A stretch of 44,330 bases of DNA, taken from assembly GCF_004912155.1 (NCBI RefSeq), contig NZ_STGX01000018.1:81835-126164 (forward strand), in the 5' to 3' direction. Numbering within the stretch: position 1 is the stretch's first letter; each line of letters begins with the position of its first letter. The notes beneath the pieces are model-generated. The model worked only from the letters and a program-made list of their open reading frames with translations, ran no database searches and was not told the origin of the DNA. Shown here piece after piece: positions 7,350 through 16,280 of this stretch. Source of the DNA: Glycomyces paridis. Its GTDB lineage: Bacteria > Actinomycetota > Actinomycetes > Mycobacteriales > Micromonosporaceae. The translations under genes and the position numbers were made by a program.

Positions 7350-9173
7350 TCATGCGGCGCGATACGTCGCGGGTCGCGGCGACGGACCGCAGATGTGCGT
7401 CACCGATTCGCTATCGCTCCGATCCCGATCATGGAGTTCCGCGAGTTCAGCCGCGTATTCGTGCAGCAGATCGGGAACGCAATAGCGTCCGGGCCGGTCT
7501 TCGCAGACGAGGTGCATGGAGGCGAGTTCGCGCAGGAGCGCGCGGGTCTGTTCGATCGGGATCGCGGCGAGGCTCGCGGCGCCCGGTGCGGTCCAGTGCG
7601 GTTCGGGGTGCGCGCCCAGGCGCCGGAACAGTTGGGCGGCATCGGGTCGCAGTGCGCGGTACGACCAGGAGAGGACGGCTCGGAGGTCGGTCTCGGGGTC
7701 GAAGACGGTGAGCGCGTCGAGGCGGGAGGATTCGAGTTCGGCGGCGAGGGCGTCGAGCGTGAGCGCGGGGCGGGCGGCAGCCCGGGCGGCGGTGACGGCG
7801 AGGGCGAGGGGCAGCCCGGCGCAGGCGGCGAGGAGGCGCGGCATCGCCTCGGGCTCGGCGGCCGTTCTCGCTGCGCCGAGGCGGCGTTCGAGCAGTGCGC
7901 GGGACTCGGCTCGGGTGAAGGGTTCCAGCGGCAGGAAGCGCACCTCGTGTGAGACGGCCAGACCGACCAGGTCGTTCCTGCTGGCGACGAGGGTGCGGCC
8001 GCCGCCGGGCCCGGGCAGGAGCGGGCGCACCTGGGCCGCGTCGCGTGCGTTGTCGAGGATCAGCAGTCGCGGGGTCCGCGCGAGCGCCTCGCGGTAGAGG
8101 GCCGTGCGGGCCTCGGGCGCCGAAGGCTCCCCGGCGAGGTCGACGCCGAGCAGTGCCAGGAGACGGTTCGTCGCCTCGGCGGGTTCGAGCGCGTTCTCGT
8201 TCGGGCCGAAGCCCTGGAGGTCGAGATGCATTGCGCCGCTGGGGAAACGTTCGGCCGCGCGGCGGGCCCAGTGCAGTGCCAGAGTCGTCTTGCCGATCCC
8301 GGCGGCCCCGGTGACGACCGTGACGGCGGAGCCGGCCTCGGCGTCGAGCGCCGCGAGGGCGGCGTCCCGGCCGGTGAACGCGGCGACGGGCGGCGGCAGA
8401 TGCCCGACTCGGTCCGTTCTGGCGGGCTTGAGGTCGGGGTCGTCGCGGAGGATCGCGGTGTGCAAGTTGAGCAGGGCGGGGCCGGGGTCGGCGCCGAGGT
8501 CCTCGGCGAGACGCGAGGCGATCTGGGCGTAGACCGCCAGCGCCTCGGGCGAACGTCCGGTCCGGTGCAGGGCGAGCATGAGCTGGGCCGTGAACGGTTG
8601 ACGAAGCGGGTGTTCGGCGACCAGGAGGCGCAGTTCGGTGGCGGCGGACTCGTGGTGGCCGAGTTCGACTTCGAGGTGGAACCGTTGCTCCAAAAGCGAC
8701 AGCCGCTCCTCGTCGAGGCGGCGCGAGAGTCCTTCGACGAACCGGCCGCCGAGTCCGGCGAGCGCGGGGCCGCGCCATTGGGCGAGGGCCGCGCGGAGGG
8801 CGCGCAGGGCCGCGGGGCGGTCGCCGCGGTCGCGGGCGCGGCGGGCCTCGGCGGCGTGGCGGCGGTATCGCAGCAGGTCGAGTTCGTCTTCGGCGACATC
8901 GAGGAGGTAGCCGCGGCCGGAGGTCCGCAGCCGGTCCCGGCTGTTGCCGAGGACGCCGCGCAGGCCGCTGACGACGTTCTGGATCTGCTGCTGCGCCGTC
9001 TCGGGCGGGGTGCCGTCCCACAGCGCCGCGACGAGGCGGTCGACGGGGACGGGGACGGGGACGCCGGTCTCGTGCAGCAGCACCGCGAGCAGTCGGCGCT
9101 GGTGGTCGCCTCGCGGCGACGGCGACCGGTCGCCGTCGCGGATCTCCAGTGGACCGAGTATCCGGAACTCCAC
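7350..9173 (-). CDS. SARP/AfsR-type pathway regulator with NB-ARC domain
   Basis: 607 residues. Domains in order: an OmpR-like winged helix (about 1-90, MEFRILGPLEI...LRTSGRGYLL), a bacterial transcriptional activation domain of TPR-like helices (about 95-245, ending ...LGADPGPALLNLHTAIL), and an NB-ARC ATPase with P-loop GAAGIGKTT (about 289-297) and Walker B LLILDNARD (about 370-378). The C-terminal TPR array of full-length AfsR is absent, so this is the medium-size SARP class. Such proteins activate antibiotic biosynthesis genes by binding direct repeats beside the -35 element. The start is a GTG at 9173 with AGGAAGG upstream. Its position beside the carbamoyltransferase operon makes it the likely activator of that operon (inference). 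Confidence 0.93.
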   Translation of the reverse strand: MEFRILGPLEIRDGDRSPSPRGDHQRRLLAVLLHETGVPVPVPVDRLVAALWDGTPPETAQQQIQNVVSGLRGVLGNSRDRLRTSGRGYLLDVAEDELDLLRYRRHAAEARRARDRGDRPAALRALRAALAQWRGPALAGLGGRFVEGLSRRLDEERLSLLEQRFHLEVELGHHESAATELRLLVAEHPLRQPFTAQLMLALHRTGRSPEALAVYAQIASRLAEDLGADPGPALLNLHTAILRDDPDLKPARTDRVGHLPPPVAAFTGRDAALAALDAEAGSAVTVVTGAAGIGKTTLALHWARRAAERFPSGAMHLDLQGFGPNENALEPAEATNRLLALLGVDLAGEPSAPEARTALYREALARTPRLLILDNARDAAQVRPLLPGPGGGRTLVASRNDLVGLAVSHEVRFLPLEPFTRAESRALLERRLGAARTAAEPEAMPRLLAACAGLPLALAVTAARAAARPALTLDALAAELESSRLDALTVFDPETDLRAVLSWSYRALRPDAAQLFRRLGAHPEPHWTAPGAASLAAIPIEQTRALLRELASMHLVCEDRPGRYCVPDLLHEYAAELAELHDRDRSDSESVTHICGPSPRPATYRAA

Positions 9174-9200
9174 GGCACCTTCCTAACTGCGGTTCGGACT

Positions 9201-9236
9201 CGTCCTCCGCGGCCCGAGGGCGGGCCGCGGAGGACG
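9201..9236 (-). terminator. Strong stem-loop upstream of the SARP gene
   Basis: A perfect 16-bp stem (9201-9216 with 9221-9236) and a four-base loop lie 15 bases after the stop of the membrane-protein gene and 27 bases before the SARP start. It should end the membrane-protein transcript. It has no U tract, as is common in actinomycetes. It could also act as an attenuator for the SARP gene. Confidence 0.75.
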
Positions 9237-9250
9237 GGCGGTGCGGCGGG

Positions 9251-9733
9251 TCAGCGGTCGCACCAGCTCTTCATCTCGGCGCCGGAGAGGATGCCGATGA
9301 CGATGAAGGACATGACCGCGCCGAGGCAGCTGCCCACGTAGGTGCTGGTGAAGTCGGCGCCCTGGGCGGCGAGGTCGTTGTAGGTGCCCTGCATGGCGCC
9401 GAAGCTCAGGACGGCGAGCGCGAGGCCGACGATCTCCAGGGTGATCACGCCGGTGCGGGCCGACTGGCGGCGCTGCGGCAGCCGCACCGCGAACACGGCG
9501 TAGAGGATCACCCAGACGATGGTCTGGACGACGCTGAAGGCGACGAAGCCGTCGTACCAGTCGGGCAGCAGCGCGGCGGCTTCGGGCATCCCGTTGAGCG
9601 CGTTGACAAGGGTGATGAGGCCGAAGGTGGCGCAGATGCCGAGGCCGAAGCGGATCCAGAGCAGGACCACGACGAACTTCCCGCCGCCGGGCATCTCCGA
9701 GAATCCGAGGGCATCGGGGTGGTGGTGGGACAT
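9251..9733 (-). CDS. Small four-helix membrane protein, function unknown
   Basis: 160 residues from the ATG at 9733, with GGAG 8 bases upstream. A soluble His-rich start (MSHHHPDALGFSEMPGGGK) is followed by about four hydrophobic helices: FVVVLLWIRFGLGICATFGLI, the segment around FVAFSVVQTIVWVILYAVF, TGVITLEIVGLALAVLSFG and YVGSCLGAVMSFIVIGIL. There is no recognisable catalytic motif. It resembles the general actinobacterial small multi-helix membrane proteins. The gene is followed by a strong hairpin that separates it from the SARP gene. It diverges from the secreted-domain membrane protein at 9946. Confidence 0.75.
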   Translation of the reverse strand: MSHHHPDALGFSEMPGGGKFVVVLLWIRFGLGICATFGLITLVNALNGMPEAAALLPDWYDGFVAFSVVQTIVWVILYAVFAVRLPQRRQSARTGVITLEIVGLALAVLSFGAMQGTYNDLAAQGADFTSTYVGSCLGAVMSFIVIGILSGAEMKSWCDR

Positions 9734-9945
9734 CGCAAGGGCTCCAAGGGTTCGGGGTGGGCGGTCCCGCACCGGGCGGTCCGGGACGCGTGCAGTCTCG
9801 GTCCGCCCGCTACGGCCCCGATACGGATGCGCTAACTGGGGGCGTGCGGGCGCGATGCCGTTCCCGTACGGGCGTGCGCCAGACTCCGGAGCTCCGTCCG
9901 GGCGCGGTCGACGCGCGCGGGCGATCGCACCGACGAAAGGCCCCC

Positions 9946-10824
9946 ATGTCCTATCCCCCGCCCGGCCCGAACGGACCGCACCATCCCGGCGCGCAGCCCC
10001 CGCAGCAGTTCCCTCCCGGCCCGAACGGGCCGCCTCACCCCGGCGCGCAGGTCCCGCAACAGTTCCCGCCCGGGTACGGCCCGCCGGGCGGGCCGCCTCC
10101 CGGTCAGTACCCTCCCGGGCCGCCGCCGAACGGCGGCAACGGGTTCCCGAAGGTGTACCTCGTGCTCGGGGCGGTGCTGGTCCTGGTGCTCGCCACGGCC
10201 GCGGTCGTCCTCACGAAGGTGTTCCAGTCCGATGAGGACCCTCCGGCGAGCCTCGTGACGAGCGAGGCCGAGCCGAGCACCGAGGAGGAACCGACGACAC
10301 CCGCCGAGGAGCCCACCACCGAGGCCGAGCCCTCCGGGGCCGCGCACGCGCTGGTCGAGGACGTCTGCGAGGTGATCGAACCGGAGGTCTCGACGTACAT
10401 CACCGTGGACGACGAGGAGACCGAGGCGGGCATCAACGAGTTCTTCGGCGGCTCGGAGTGCTACATGACGGCCGTGCTGGAGGCCGGCGAGTTCTCCACG
10501 GCCTCCTTCTACGTCACCCAGAAGGCCGACCAGGAGGACCTGGAGGCCGCCGCCGGCGACTACGAGTTCGACCTGGGCCTCATCAGCGCGAGCTGCACCG
10601 TCACCGAGGACGTCGAGGGCCCGTGGGAGCAGGCGGTCTACTTCTTCGGCTCGCAGGAGGACGGCTGCGCCTTCCTCGGCTACACCCACACGCTCCTGGT
10701 CCTCGACGGCAACATGTTCATCCAGGCCGAGATCGTCTACGGCGACGAGGAGAGCGACGGCGCCGCCGAGCTCGCCGTCCTGACCGGCCTCGCCGAGGCC
10801 ATCACCGAGGCTTCGATCCCGTAG
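9946..10824 (+). CDS. Membrane-anchored protein with Pro/Gly-rich cytoplasmic tail
   Basis: 292 residues from the ATG at 9946 (GAAAGG five bases upstream). Residues 1-65 are Pro/Gly/Gln-rich and contain two copies of an 18-residue unit (PGPNGPxHPGAQxPQQFP). One transmembrane helix follows ([20 protein letters not shown]), then an acidic Thr/Glu/Pro linker and an extracellular domain with several Cys (VCEVIEP, SECYM, ASCTV, DGCAF). The layout matches actinobacterial proteins with a DUF3558-like outer domain, but I cannot confirm the family. It resembles in style the lipoprotein at 25353. Function unknown. An open frame extends upstream to 9757 without a ribosome site and is not used. Confidence 0.8.
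   Translation: MSYPPPGPNGPHHPGAQPPQQFPPGPNGPPHPGAQVPQQFPPGYGPPGGPPPGQYPPGPPPNGGNGFPKVYLVLGAVLVLVLATAAVVLTKVFQSDEDPPASLVTSEAEPSTEEEPTTPAEEPTTEAEPSGAAHALVEDVCEVIEPEVSTYITVDDEETEAGINEFFGGSECYMTAVLEAGEFSTASFYVTQKADQEDLEAAAGDYEFDLGLISASCTVTEDVEGPWEQAVYFFGSQEDGCAFLGYTHTLLVLDGNMFIQAEIVYGDEESDGAAELAVLTGLAEAITEASIP
9961..10068 (+). repeat. Two tandem 54-bp coding repeats
   Basis: 9961-10014 and 10015-10068 encode near-identical 18-residue Pro-rich units in the N-terminal tail of the 9946 gene. Such repeats change length easily by slippage. Confidence 0.8.
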
Positions 10825-10830
10825 CCGCCC

Positions 10831-10860
10831 GCCCGAGGCGCCGCGGGCGGCGTCTCGGGC
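10831..10860 (+). terminator. Stem-loop after the 9946 gene
   Basis: GCCCGAGGCGCC (10831-10842) pairs with GGCGTCTCGGGC (10849-10860) with one mismatch and a six-base loop, seven bases after the stop of the 9946 gene. Confidence 0.65.
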
Positions 10861-10945
10861 GCGATCCACGGATCGACGAACCCTGGTTGTGCCGCAGGCG
10901 GCGGTGCATCGTGGTTGTCTGGGCCGGGACGCTAGGGGGAACGCC

Positions 10946-11881
10946 ATGACACGTCACATCGCCGAGGTCGCACTGCGGGATCTGAGCGGAAAGCGCGCCG
11001 TGGTCACCGGCGCGAGCGACGGCATGGGGCTCGGCATCGCCGAGCGCCTCGCCGCCGCTGGCGCGGAGGTGGTCATGCCCGTGCGCAACCCCGCCAAGGG
11101 GGAGCGGGCCGCCGAGCGCATCCGCGCGGCGGTGCCCGGGGCCGCGGTGGTGCTGCGGAGCCTGGACCTGTCCTCGCTGGCGTCGGTGGGCGCGTTCGCG
11201 AAGGAGATGGCCGACGAGGGCCTGCCGGTGCACGTGCTGGTCAACAACGCGGGGGTCATGACGCCGCCCGACCGGCAGACGACCGCCGACGGTTTCGAGC
11301 TCCAGTTCGGCACCAACCACCTCGGGCACTTCGCGCTCGTGGCGGGTCTGCTGCCGCTGCTCCGGGCGGGCCGGGCCCGGGTGACCTCGCAGGTGAGCGT
11401 CGCGGCGAGGCGCGGGCGCGTCAACTGGGCGGACCCGAACTGGGAGCACGGCTACCACGGGCGGCGCGCCTACAGCCAGTCGAAGATCGCCTTCGGCCTG
11501 TTCGGACTCGAACTCGACCGCCGCAGCCGCGCCGCCGGCTGGGGCGTCTCCAGCAACCTCTCGCATCCCGGCGTCGCCCCCACGAACCTCCTCGCCGCCC
11601 GGCCCGAACTCGGCCGCGACCGCGACACCGCCGCGGTGCGCCTCATCCGGGCCCTCTCGGCCCGCGGCGTCCTCTTCGGCACCGTCGAGTCCGCCAGGCT
11701 CCCCGCGCTGCTCGCCGCAACCACCGGCGAACCCGGAGTCCTCTACGGCCCCAAAGGCCCCGGCCACCTCGGCGGCCCGCCCGCCCCGCAGCCCCTCTAC
11801 CGGCCCCTGCGCCCCACCGACGACGCCGCCCGCGTCTGGGCCCTCTCCGAACGCCTCACCGGCAGCGCCTTCCCGACCTGA
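10946..11881 (+). CDS. Short-chain dehydrogenase/reductase
   Basis: 311 residues. Classical SDR features: a Rossmann TGASDGMG motif at 21-28, NNAG at 100-103, a catalytic Tyr/Lys pair YSQSK at 176-180 and a catalytic Ser around 148-151. The length and overall pattern ([25 protein letters not shown]) match the retinol-dehydrogenase-like actinobacterial SDRs that act on hydroxyl/ketone substrates with NAD(P). The start is the ATG at 10946 with AGGGGGA upstream. It is a single-gene unit ending nine bases from the convergent membrane-protein gene. Substrate unknown. Confidence 0.88.
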   Translation: MTRHIAEVALRDLSGKRAVVTGASDGMGLGIAERLAAAGAEVVMPVRNPAKGERAAERIRAAVPGAAVVLRSLDLSSLASVGAFAKEMADEGLPVHVLVNNAGVMTPPDRQTTADGFELQFGTNHLGHFALVAGLLPLLRAGRARVTSQVSVAARRGRVNWADPNWEHGYHGRRAYSQSKIAFGLFGLELDRRSRAAGWGVSSNLSHPGVAPTNLLAARPELGRDRDTAAVRLIRALSARGVLFGTVESARLPALLAATTGEPGVLYGPKGPGHLGGPPAPQPLYRPLRPTDDAARVWALSERLTGSAFPT

Positions 11882-11889
11882 ACTGGCGT

Positions 11890-12987
11890 TCAGCGACCTT
11901 CGGGCACGGGCAGTTCCGGGAAGGCGAGGGACGCGGCTAGGTAGAGGGTGGCGAGGACGGTGAGGACGGTGAGGGTCGTGGCGGGGCGGTTGAGAGGGCC
12001 GAACCAGCGGGCGACGAAGGCGGCGCCGTTGGAGGGGCGGGGGGCGTCGTGGTGGCCGCCGCTGGAGTTGGCGACGGCGGCGGTGAAGGTGAGGAGCGCG
12101 GGGGCGAACCACCAGGGGTCGAGGGTGAGGGCCATGATCGCGAGGACGGCGAGCGGGACGAATTCGAGGACGCCCGTGGGGAAGTCGGAGGGGTCGTCGC
12201 GGATCGCCGCGGGGAGGCTCACGGCGGCGAGGGCGCCCGCGGCGGCGAGGACGACGCCGATGGGGTTCGCGCCGGTGTGCGCGGCCACGAGGGCGGCTCC
12301 GGTGACGGCGGCTCCCGAGAGCAGGAGCGGGACGGGGCCGTTGTCGTAGCAGTCGTCTTCGAAGCGGCCGGCGACGGCGGTGAGGTGGAGCATGACCCCG
12401 GCGGCGGTGAAGAGTCCGATGTAGGGCTGGGTGGCGGTGCCGATCCACAGGCCCGCGGCGGCGGCGAGGCTGTAGGTGAGGAGCGCGTCGAGGCCCGCGC
12501 CGCGCTGCTCGTCCCGGTGGTCGAGGTTCCAGCCCTGGGCGGCCATCGCGGCGAGCAGGGACCAGGCGCCCGCGGCGACGGGCAGGAGGAGGCCGGCGTG
12601 CTCGGCCGCCAAGCCCCGCAAGGGGATCGCGGCGACGACCGGATCGGGGATCGTCACCGCCGCGGCGATCGCGAGGGTGCAGGCGAGCGGCAGGCGGATG
12701 TTGCGGACGGCTTCGAGCGGGTGCCCGGCCAGGTCGGGCCAGGTCCAGACCGCGGGGGCGCGGCGTTCGCGCTCGGCGGCGGCCGGGCCGGTCACGGTCA
12801 TGGCGATGATCGAGGCCATGCCCGCGAGGACGGCGCCGGTGGCGGCGATGGCGAGCGCGGCGGTGCCGGTGAGCAGGTTGACGACGGAGCCGGCGAAGGT
12901 GGCGCCCATGGTCAGGGTGCCGACCGCGACGGCGGCGACGAGGACGGGGCGGCGGGCGCGGAGCCCGGTCGCCTCGGGTTCGGTCAT
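11890..12987 (-). CDS. Polytopic membrane protein, function unknown
   Basis: 365 residues with many hydrophobic helices (roughly nine or ten) and almost no polar loops, for example VLVAAVAVGTLTMGATFAGS and LALAIAATGAV-type segments, plus a loop DLDHRDEQRG-like stretch in mid-protein (NLDHRDEQRGAGLD). No transporter or enzyme signature is recognisable. The ATG at 12987 has GGAG upstream. It is transcribed convergently with the SDR gene and in the same direction as the LacI gene at 13064, 76 bases away. Confidence 0.7.
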   Translation of the reverse strand: MTEPEATGLRARRPVLVAAVAVGTLTMGATFAGSVVNLLTGTAALAIAATGAVLAGMASIIAMTVTGPAAAERERRAPAVWTWPDLAGHPLEAVRNIRLPLACTLAIAAAVTIPDPVVAAIPLRGLAAEHAGLLLPVAAGAWSLLAAMAAQGWNLDHRDEQRGAGLDALLTYSLAAAAGLWIGTATQPYIGLFTAAGVMLHLTAVAGRFEDDCYDNGPVPLLLSGAAVTGAALVAAHTGANPIGVVLAAAGALAAVSLPAAIRDDPSDFPTGVLEFVPLAVLAIMALTLDPWWFAPALLTFTAAVANSSGGHHDAPRPSNGAAFVARWFGPLNRPATTLTVLTVLATLYLAASLAFPELPVPEGR

Positions 12988-13063
12988 CGTGGCTCCGGTC
13001 GTGTCGCGGGACAGGTCACGTCGGAACGGTACGAGCGGCCGCCACGAGTCCGTCCTCGTTCGG

Positions 13064-14053
13064 TCACGGGACGGTCGAGGCCCTTGGGACGAGGGTCGGC
13101 GGGATGATCTCGTGCCGGTCCTCGGTGCGGCCGCCGAGCCGGGAGGCGAGGAGGGCGAGGGCGGTCGCGCCGAGGAGCGGGCGATGCTGGTCGACGCTGG
13201 TGAGGCGGGGCCAGGCGCGGGCGGCGAGCTCGGTGTCGTCGTAGCCGGTGAGGGCGAGGCGTTCGGGGACGGCGAGGCCGCGTTCGTGGGCGCGGCCGAG
13301 GCATTCGACGGCGAGCACGTCGTTGTTCGCCATGACGGCGGTCGCGCCGGAGTCCAAAAGGGCGTCGACGGCGTCGCGGCGGTGCGCGTCGGGGAGGCGG
13401 TGGACGCGGGGGCGCAGGCCCGCGGCGGCGAGGGCGGTCTCGTAGCCGAGGAGGCGGCTGCGGGCGGCGGGCCGGTTCGAGGCGGTGGCGTAGGCGATGT
13501 CCTTGTGGCCGAGGGCGATGAGGTGTTCGGCGGCGAGGCCCGCCCCGGCGGCGTCGTCGTTGGCGACCGAGTCGACGCCCGGGGTGCGCGTCTCGGGACG
13601 GCCGACGACGACCACGGGGAGGCGGTCGGCGGCGGCCGCGAGGATGTCCGGGTCCACTCTGGAGCTGACGACGACGAGGCCTTCGACGTTGTGCCCGATC
13701 ATGGCCTCGACGTGGGCGGCGAGGCGAGCGGGGTCGCGGCGGCCGTTGGCGAGGAAGGTGCCCAGGCCCTCTGATTCGGCCGCTTCCTCAACGCCGAGTG
13801 CGACTTCGGCGTGGTAGGGGTTGCGCAGGTCGGTGACGACGACGCCGATCTGTCCGGTGCGGCCCTGGACGAGGGCGCGCGCCTGGGCGTTGAGGCGGTA
13901 GCCGAGTTCGGCCGCGGAGCGGAGGATGCGGTCGCGGGTCGCGGCGCCCACGCCGTCGTCGCCGCGGAGGGCGAGCGAGACGAGAGACTTGGAGACGCCC
14001 GCGTGGGCGGCCACGTCGACGATCGTCGGGCGGCGGGTCCGGTTCGCAGTCAC
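13064..14053 (-). CDS. LacI-family repressor, likely controlling the HAD/ECF operon
   Basis: 329 residues from the GTG at 14053. The N-terminal helix-turn-helix reads TIVDVAAHAGVSKSLVSLAL, with the hinge helix LNAQARALV, followed by a periplasmic-binding-protein-like effector domain (QIGVVVTDLRNPYHAEVALG, VEGLVVVSSRV, LTGYDDTELAARAWPRLTSV). The gene diverges from the HAD phosphatase/ECF transporter operon, and a perfect 14-bp palindrome lies in the shared promoter region. It probably represses that operon and possibly itself. The effector is normally a sugar or nucleoside in this family. The open frame extends upstream past the divergent gene's start and is not used there. Confidence 0.9.
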   Translation of the reverse strand: MTANRTRRPTIVDVAAHAGVSKSLVSLALRGDDGVGAATRDRILRSAAELGYRLNAQARALVQGRTGQIGVVVTDLRNPYHAEVALGVEEAAESEGLGTFLANGRRDPARLAAHVEAMIGHNVEGLVVVSSRVDPDILAAAADRLPVVVVGRPETRTPGVDSVANDDAAGAGLAAEHLIALGHKDIAYATASNRPAARSRLLGYETALAAAGLRPRVHRLPDAHRRDAVDALLDSGATAVMANNDVLAVECLGRAHERGLAVPERLALTGYDDTELAARAWPRLTSVDQHRPLLGATALALLASRLGGRTEDRHEIIPPTLVPRASTVP

Positions 14054-14117
14054 CCGACCATGATGACCACTCGCGGTCGGGCGCGGCAACCGGGAACACC
14101 CTTGCGGACCAGGGATT

Positions 14118-14131
14118 CTGGAACGTTCCAG
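14118..14131. promoter_or_regulatory. Probable LacI operator
   Basis: CTGGAACGTTCCAG is a perfect 14-bp palindrome in the 171-base gap between the divergent LacI gene and the HAD/ECF operon. Its symmetric, central CG form is typical of LacI-family sites. Confidence 0.7.
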
Positions 14132-14224
14132 TCCTGTTCGGGTCCCGTTCACCGGGCGCGGGCCCCGCGGACACCCGGCGGCCCGAGTCTGGTCATGCGA
14201 ACCCCCGACACGACTGGAGCGCCC

Positions 14225-16234
14225 GTGACCGACCGCCCTGCCACCGCCCTGACCGAGCCGGTCGCCGCCCTCGCCGTGCGCCCCGACGCGCTGCTGCTCG
14301 ACTTCGGCGGCGTGGTCTTCGAGACCGAGAAGCGCCCGGACGGGCGCCGCCGCGCCGCCGAGCTGGTGCGCGAACGCCTCTCCAGGGCAGGGCACGAGGT
14401 CACGACGGCATCGCTCCTTTCATCCATAGAGGCCGGTCTCGGCGCGCTCAAGCACTGGAAGCACGCGATGAGCCGCACGCTCGTGCCGGTCGAGCTGACG
14501 CACCGCGCGCTGTGGGAGGACTTCCTGCTCTCGGACCAACCTGCGGCGGTGCGCGCCGTCGCGGCCGGGGACGGCCGCGAGCTCATGGCCGCGATCAACC
14601 CGCTCCTGAGCGACCACCGCGTGCGCCCCGGCGCCGCCGAGCTGCTGCGCCTCGCCCGCGGCCTCGGCGTGCGGGTCGGCATCGTCTCGAACGCGCACTC
14701 CGGTCTTTCCCACCGGAACCTCATGCGCCGCTTCGGACTCGACGTGCTCGTGGACGTGCAGCTCTACTCCGACGAGGTCGGCATCCGCAAGCCGCACCCG
14801 GACATGATCCGCCGCGCCGCCGCCGCGCTCGGCACCGTGCCCGAGCGCTGCTGGTACGTCGGCGACACCCAGGACCGCGACGTCCAGGCCGGCCGCCGCG
14901 CCGGCGCCGGCGGCGTGGTCCTGACGCGCTCGAAGCACACCGACACCCCGCCGTTCCCGGTGGCGGAGAAGGCGGACGCAGTGTTCGACACCCCGGAGGG
15001 ACTGATCCCGGTCCTCGCGGGAGCCGCGGAGGCGGGTGCCGCGGTCACCGGCGGCGGGTCCGATCAGGTTGCGGGGGCGGTGAATCCGACTCGGCCGCAC
15101 TCAGGGTCGCGCCCGATCCCGCCCGTCGGGCCGGGCCCCGCCATCCCTGACGGCGGCCCCGCGGGGGGCCGCGCTGCGAGCGGCGGTCAGTTCGATCCGA
15201 TTGCGGGCCGATCGGTTCCGACCCGACCGAACCCGGCTCGCACCGAGTCGGACTCCGGCGAGGGCACTCAGGTCGCCACCAGCCGTGTCCCGGCGCACGA
15301 TGCCGAGCCGTATGCGGCGGCGGTCGGCGCTCCCCGCCCGAGCCCCGAGGCCGGTGACACCGGACCTGCGGCCGTTCAGGTTCCGGCACGCGGCGCCGAG
15401 CCCCTTTCGGCGGCCACGGACGGCGCAGGCGCCGACGGCCTCCCGTCGCGGCCGCGGGCGCTGCTCCTCGATCAGGGCGGCGTGCTGGTCACCTCCGTGA
15501 AGACACCGGAAGCCCTGGCGGGCTTCGTGAACCGCACGGCCGCCCGTCTCCGGGCGGCCGGGCATCCGGTGACGGACCTGCTCATGGGCGACGCACTCGC
15601 GTACGCGCTCGACGCCTACCGGGCGGCGAAGCGGACGCCGGAGTCCGATGAGGACGGCCGCTCGATCTGGCGCGAGATCACCCCGGCGGCGTTCTGGGGC
15701 GAGCACGCGGCGGCGGCGCTGCCGGTCTCGGCGCGGGACTGGCTGCTGGCCGAGGCGGTGGCGCTGACCGAGGAGTACGCGCGGGCGAAGTCCCGTGCGC
15801 GCCTTCGCGAAGGCGTGACCGGTCTCCTCGAATGGTGCCGGACCGAGGGGATCGCGGTCGGGATCGTGTCGAACACGATCTGCGGCCGGGAGGGCCGCCG
15901 CCGACTCGCCGACGCCGGTGTGGCCGAGCTGATCGGCGCGAACGCGTACTCCGACGAGGTCGGGCGCCGCAAGCCCGACCCGGCCCTGGTGCTGGCCGCG
16001 TCCCGCGCGCTCGGGGTCGACCCGGGCGAGTGCTGGTTCGTCGGCGACAAGCCGTGGCGCGACGTCAGGGCCGCCCGCGCGGCGGGCGTCGGGACCGCCG
16101 TCATCGTCGAGGGCGGCTCGCCCTCGGCCCCCGAACTCGCCGAGGCGACCGGAGCCGACCGGCCCGACCTCCTCCTCCCGTCCATGTCCGCCATCCACGA
16201 AGTACTCGTATCCGCCCGGCCCCTCCCCCGTTGA
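14225..16234 (+). CDS. Tandem HAD-family hydrolase (two domains in one chain)
   Basis: 669 residues from the GTG at 14225 (GGAG five bases upstream; an in-frame ATG at 14195 is the alternative). Two complete HAD domains are joined by about 140 residues of Pro/Ala/Gly-rich linker. Domain 1: motif I LLLDFGGVVF (D26), motif II VGIVSN, Lys motif IRKPHPD, motif IV CWYVGDTQDRDV. Domain 2: LLLDQGGVLV (D416), VGIVSN, RRKPDPA, CWFVGDKPWRDV. In both domains the residue two after the nucleophile Asp is Gly, as in YihX-like sugar phosphatases, rather than the usual Asp. Expected activity: phosphatase on sugar phosphates or similar. It is the first gene of an operon with an ECF transporter, suggesting a link between uptake and dephosphorylation. 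Confidence 0.88.
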   Translation: MTDRPATALTEPVAALAVRPDALLLDFGGVVFETEKRPDGRRRAAELVRERLSRAGHEVTTASLLSSIEAGLGALKHWKHAMSRTLVPVELTHRALWEDFLLSDQPAAVRAVAAGDGRELMAAINPLLSDHRVRPGAAELLRLARGLGVRVGIVSNAHSGLSHRNLMRRFGLDVLVDVQLYSDEVGIRKPHPDMIRRAAAALGTVPERCWYVGDTQDRDVQAGRRAGAGGVVLTRSKHTDTPPFPVAEKADAVFDTPEGLIPVLAGAAEAGAAVTGGGSDQVAGAVNPTRPHSGSRPIPPVGPGPAIPDGGPAGGRAASGGQFDPIAGRSVPTRPNPARTESDSGEGTQVATSRVPAHDAEPYAAAVGAPRPSPEAGDTGPAAVQVPARGAEPLSAATDGAGADGLPSRPRALLLDQGGVLVTSVKTPEALAGFVNRTAARLRAAGHPVTDLLMGDALAYALDAYRAAKRTPESDEDGRSIWREITPAAFWGEHAAAALPVSARDWLLAEAVALTEEYARAKSRARLREGVTGLLEWCRTEGIAVGIVSNTICGREGRRRLADAGVAELIGANAYSDEVGRRKPDPALVLAASRALGVDPGECWFVGDKPWRDVRAARAAGVGTAVIVEGGSPSAPELAEATGADRPDLLLPSMSAIHEVLVSARPLPR

Positions 16235-16280
16235 GCACGGCCCTCACGACCGCCCGACCCCCACCGAGAAAGGCCCTCCC

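Noticed and set aside
6926-7353. Open frames of 100-130 codons on either strand in the intergenic region
   Set aside because: Third positions are not G/C-rich as in real neighbours, there is no ribosome site and no recognisable domain.
13811-14224. N-terminal extension of the tandem HAD frame over the LacI gene
   Set aside because: It overlaps the divergent LacI coding sequence and the operator. The GTG at 14225 has a proper ribosome site.
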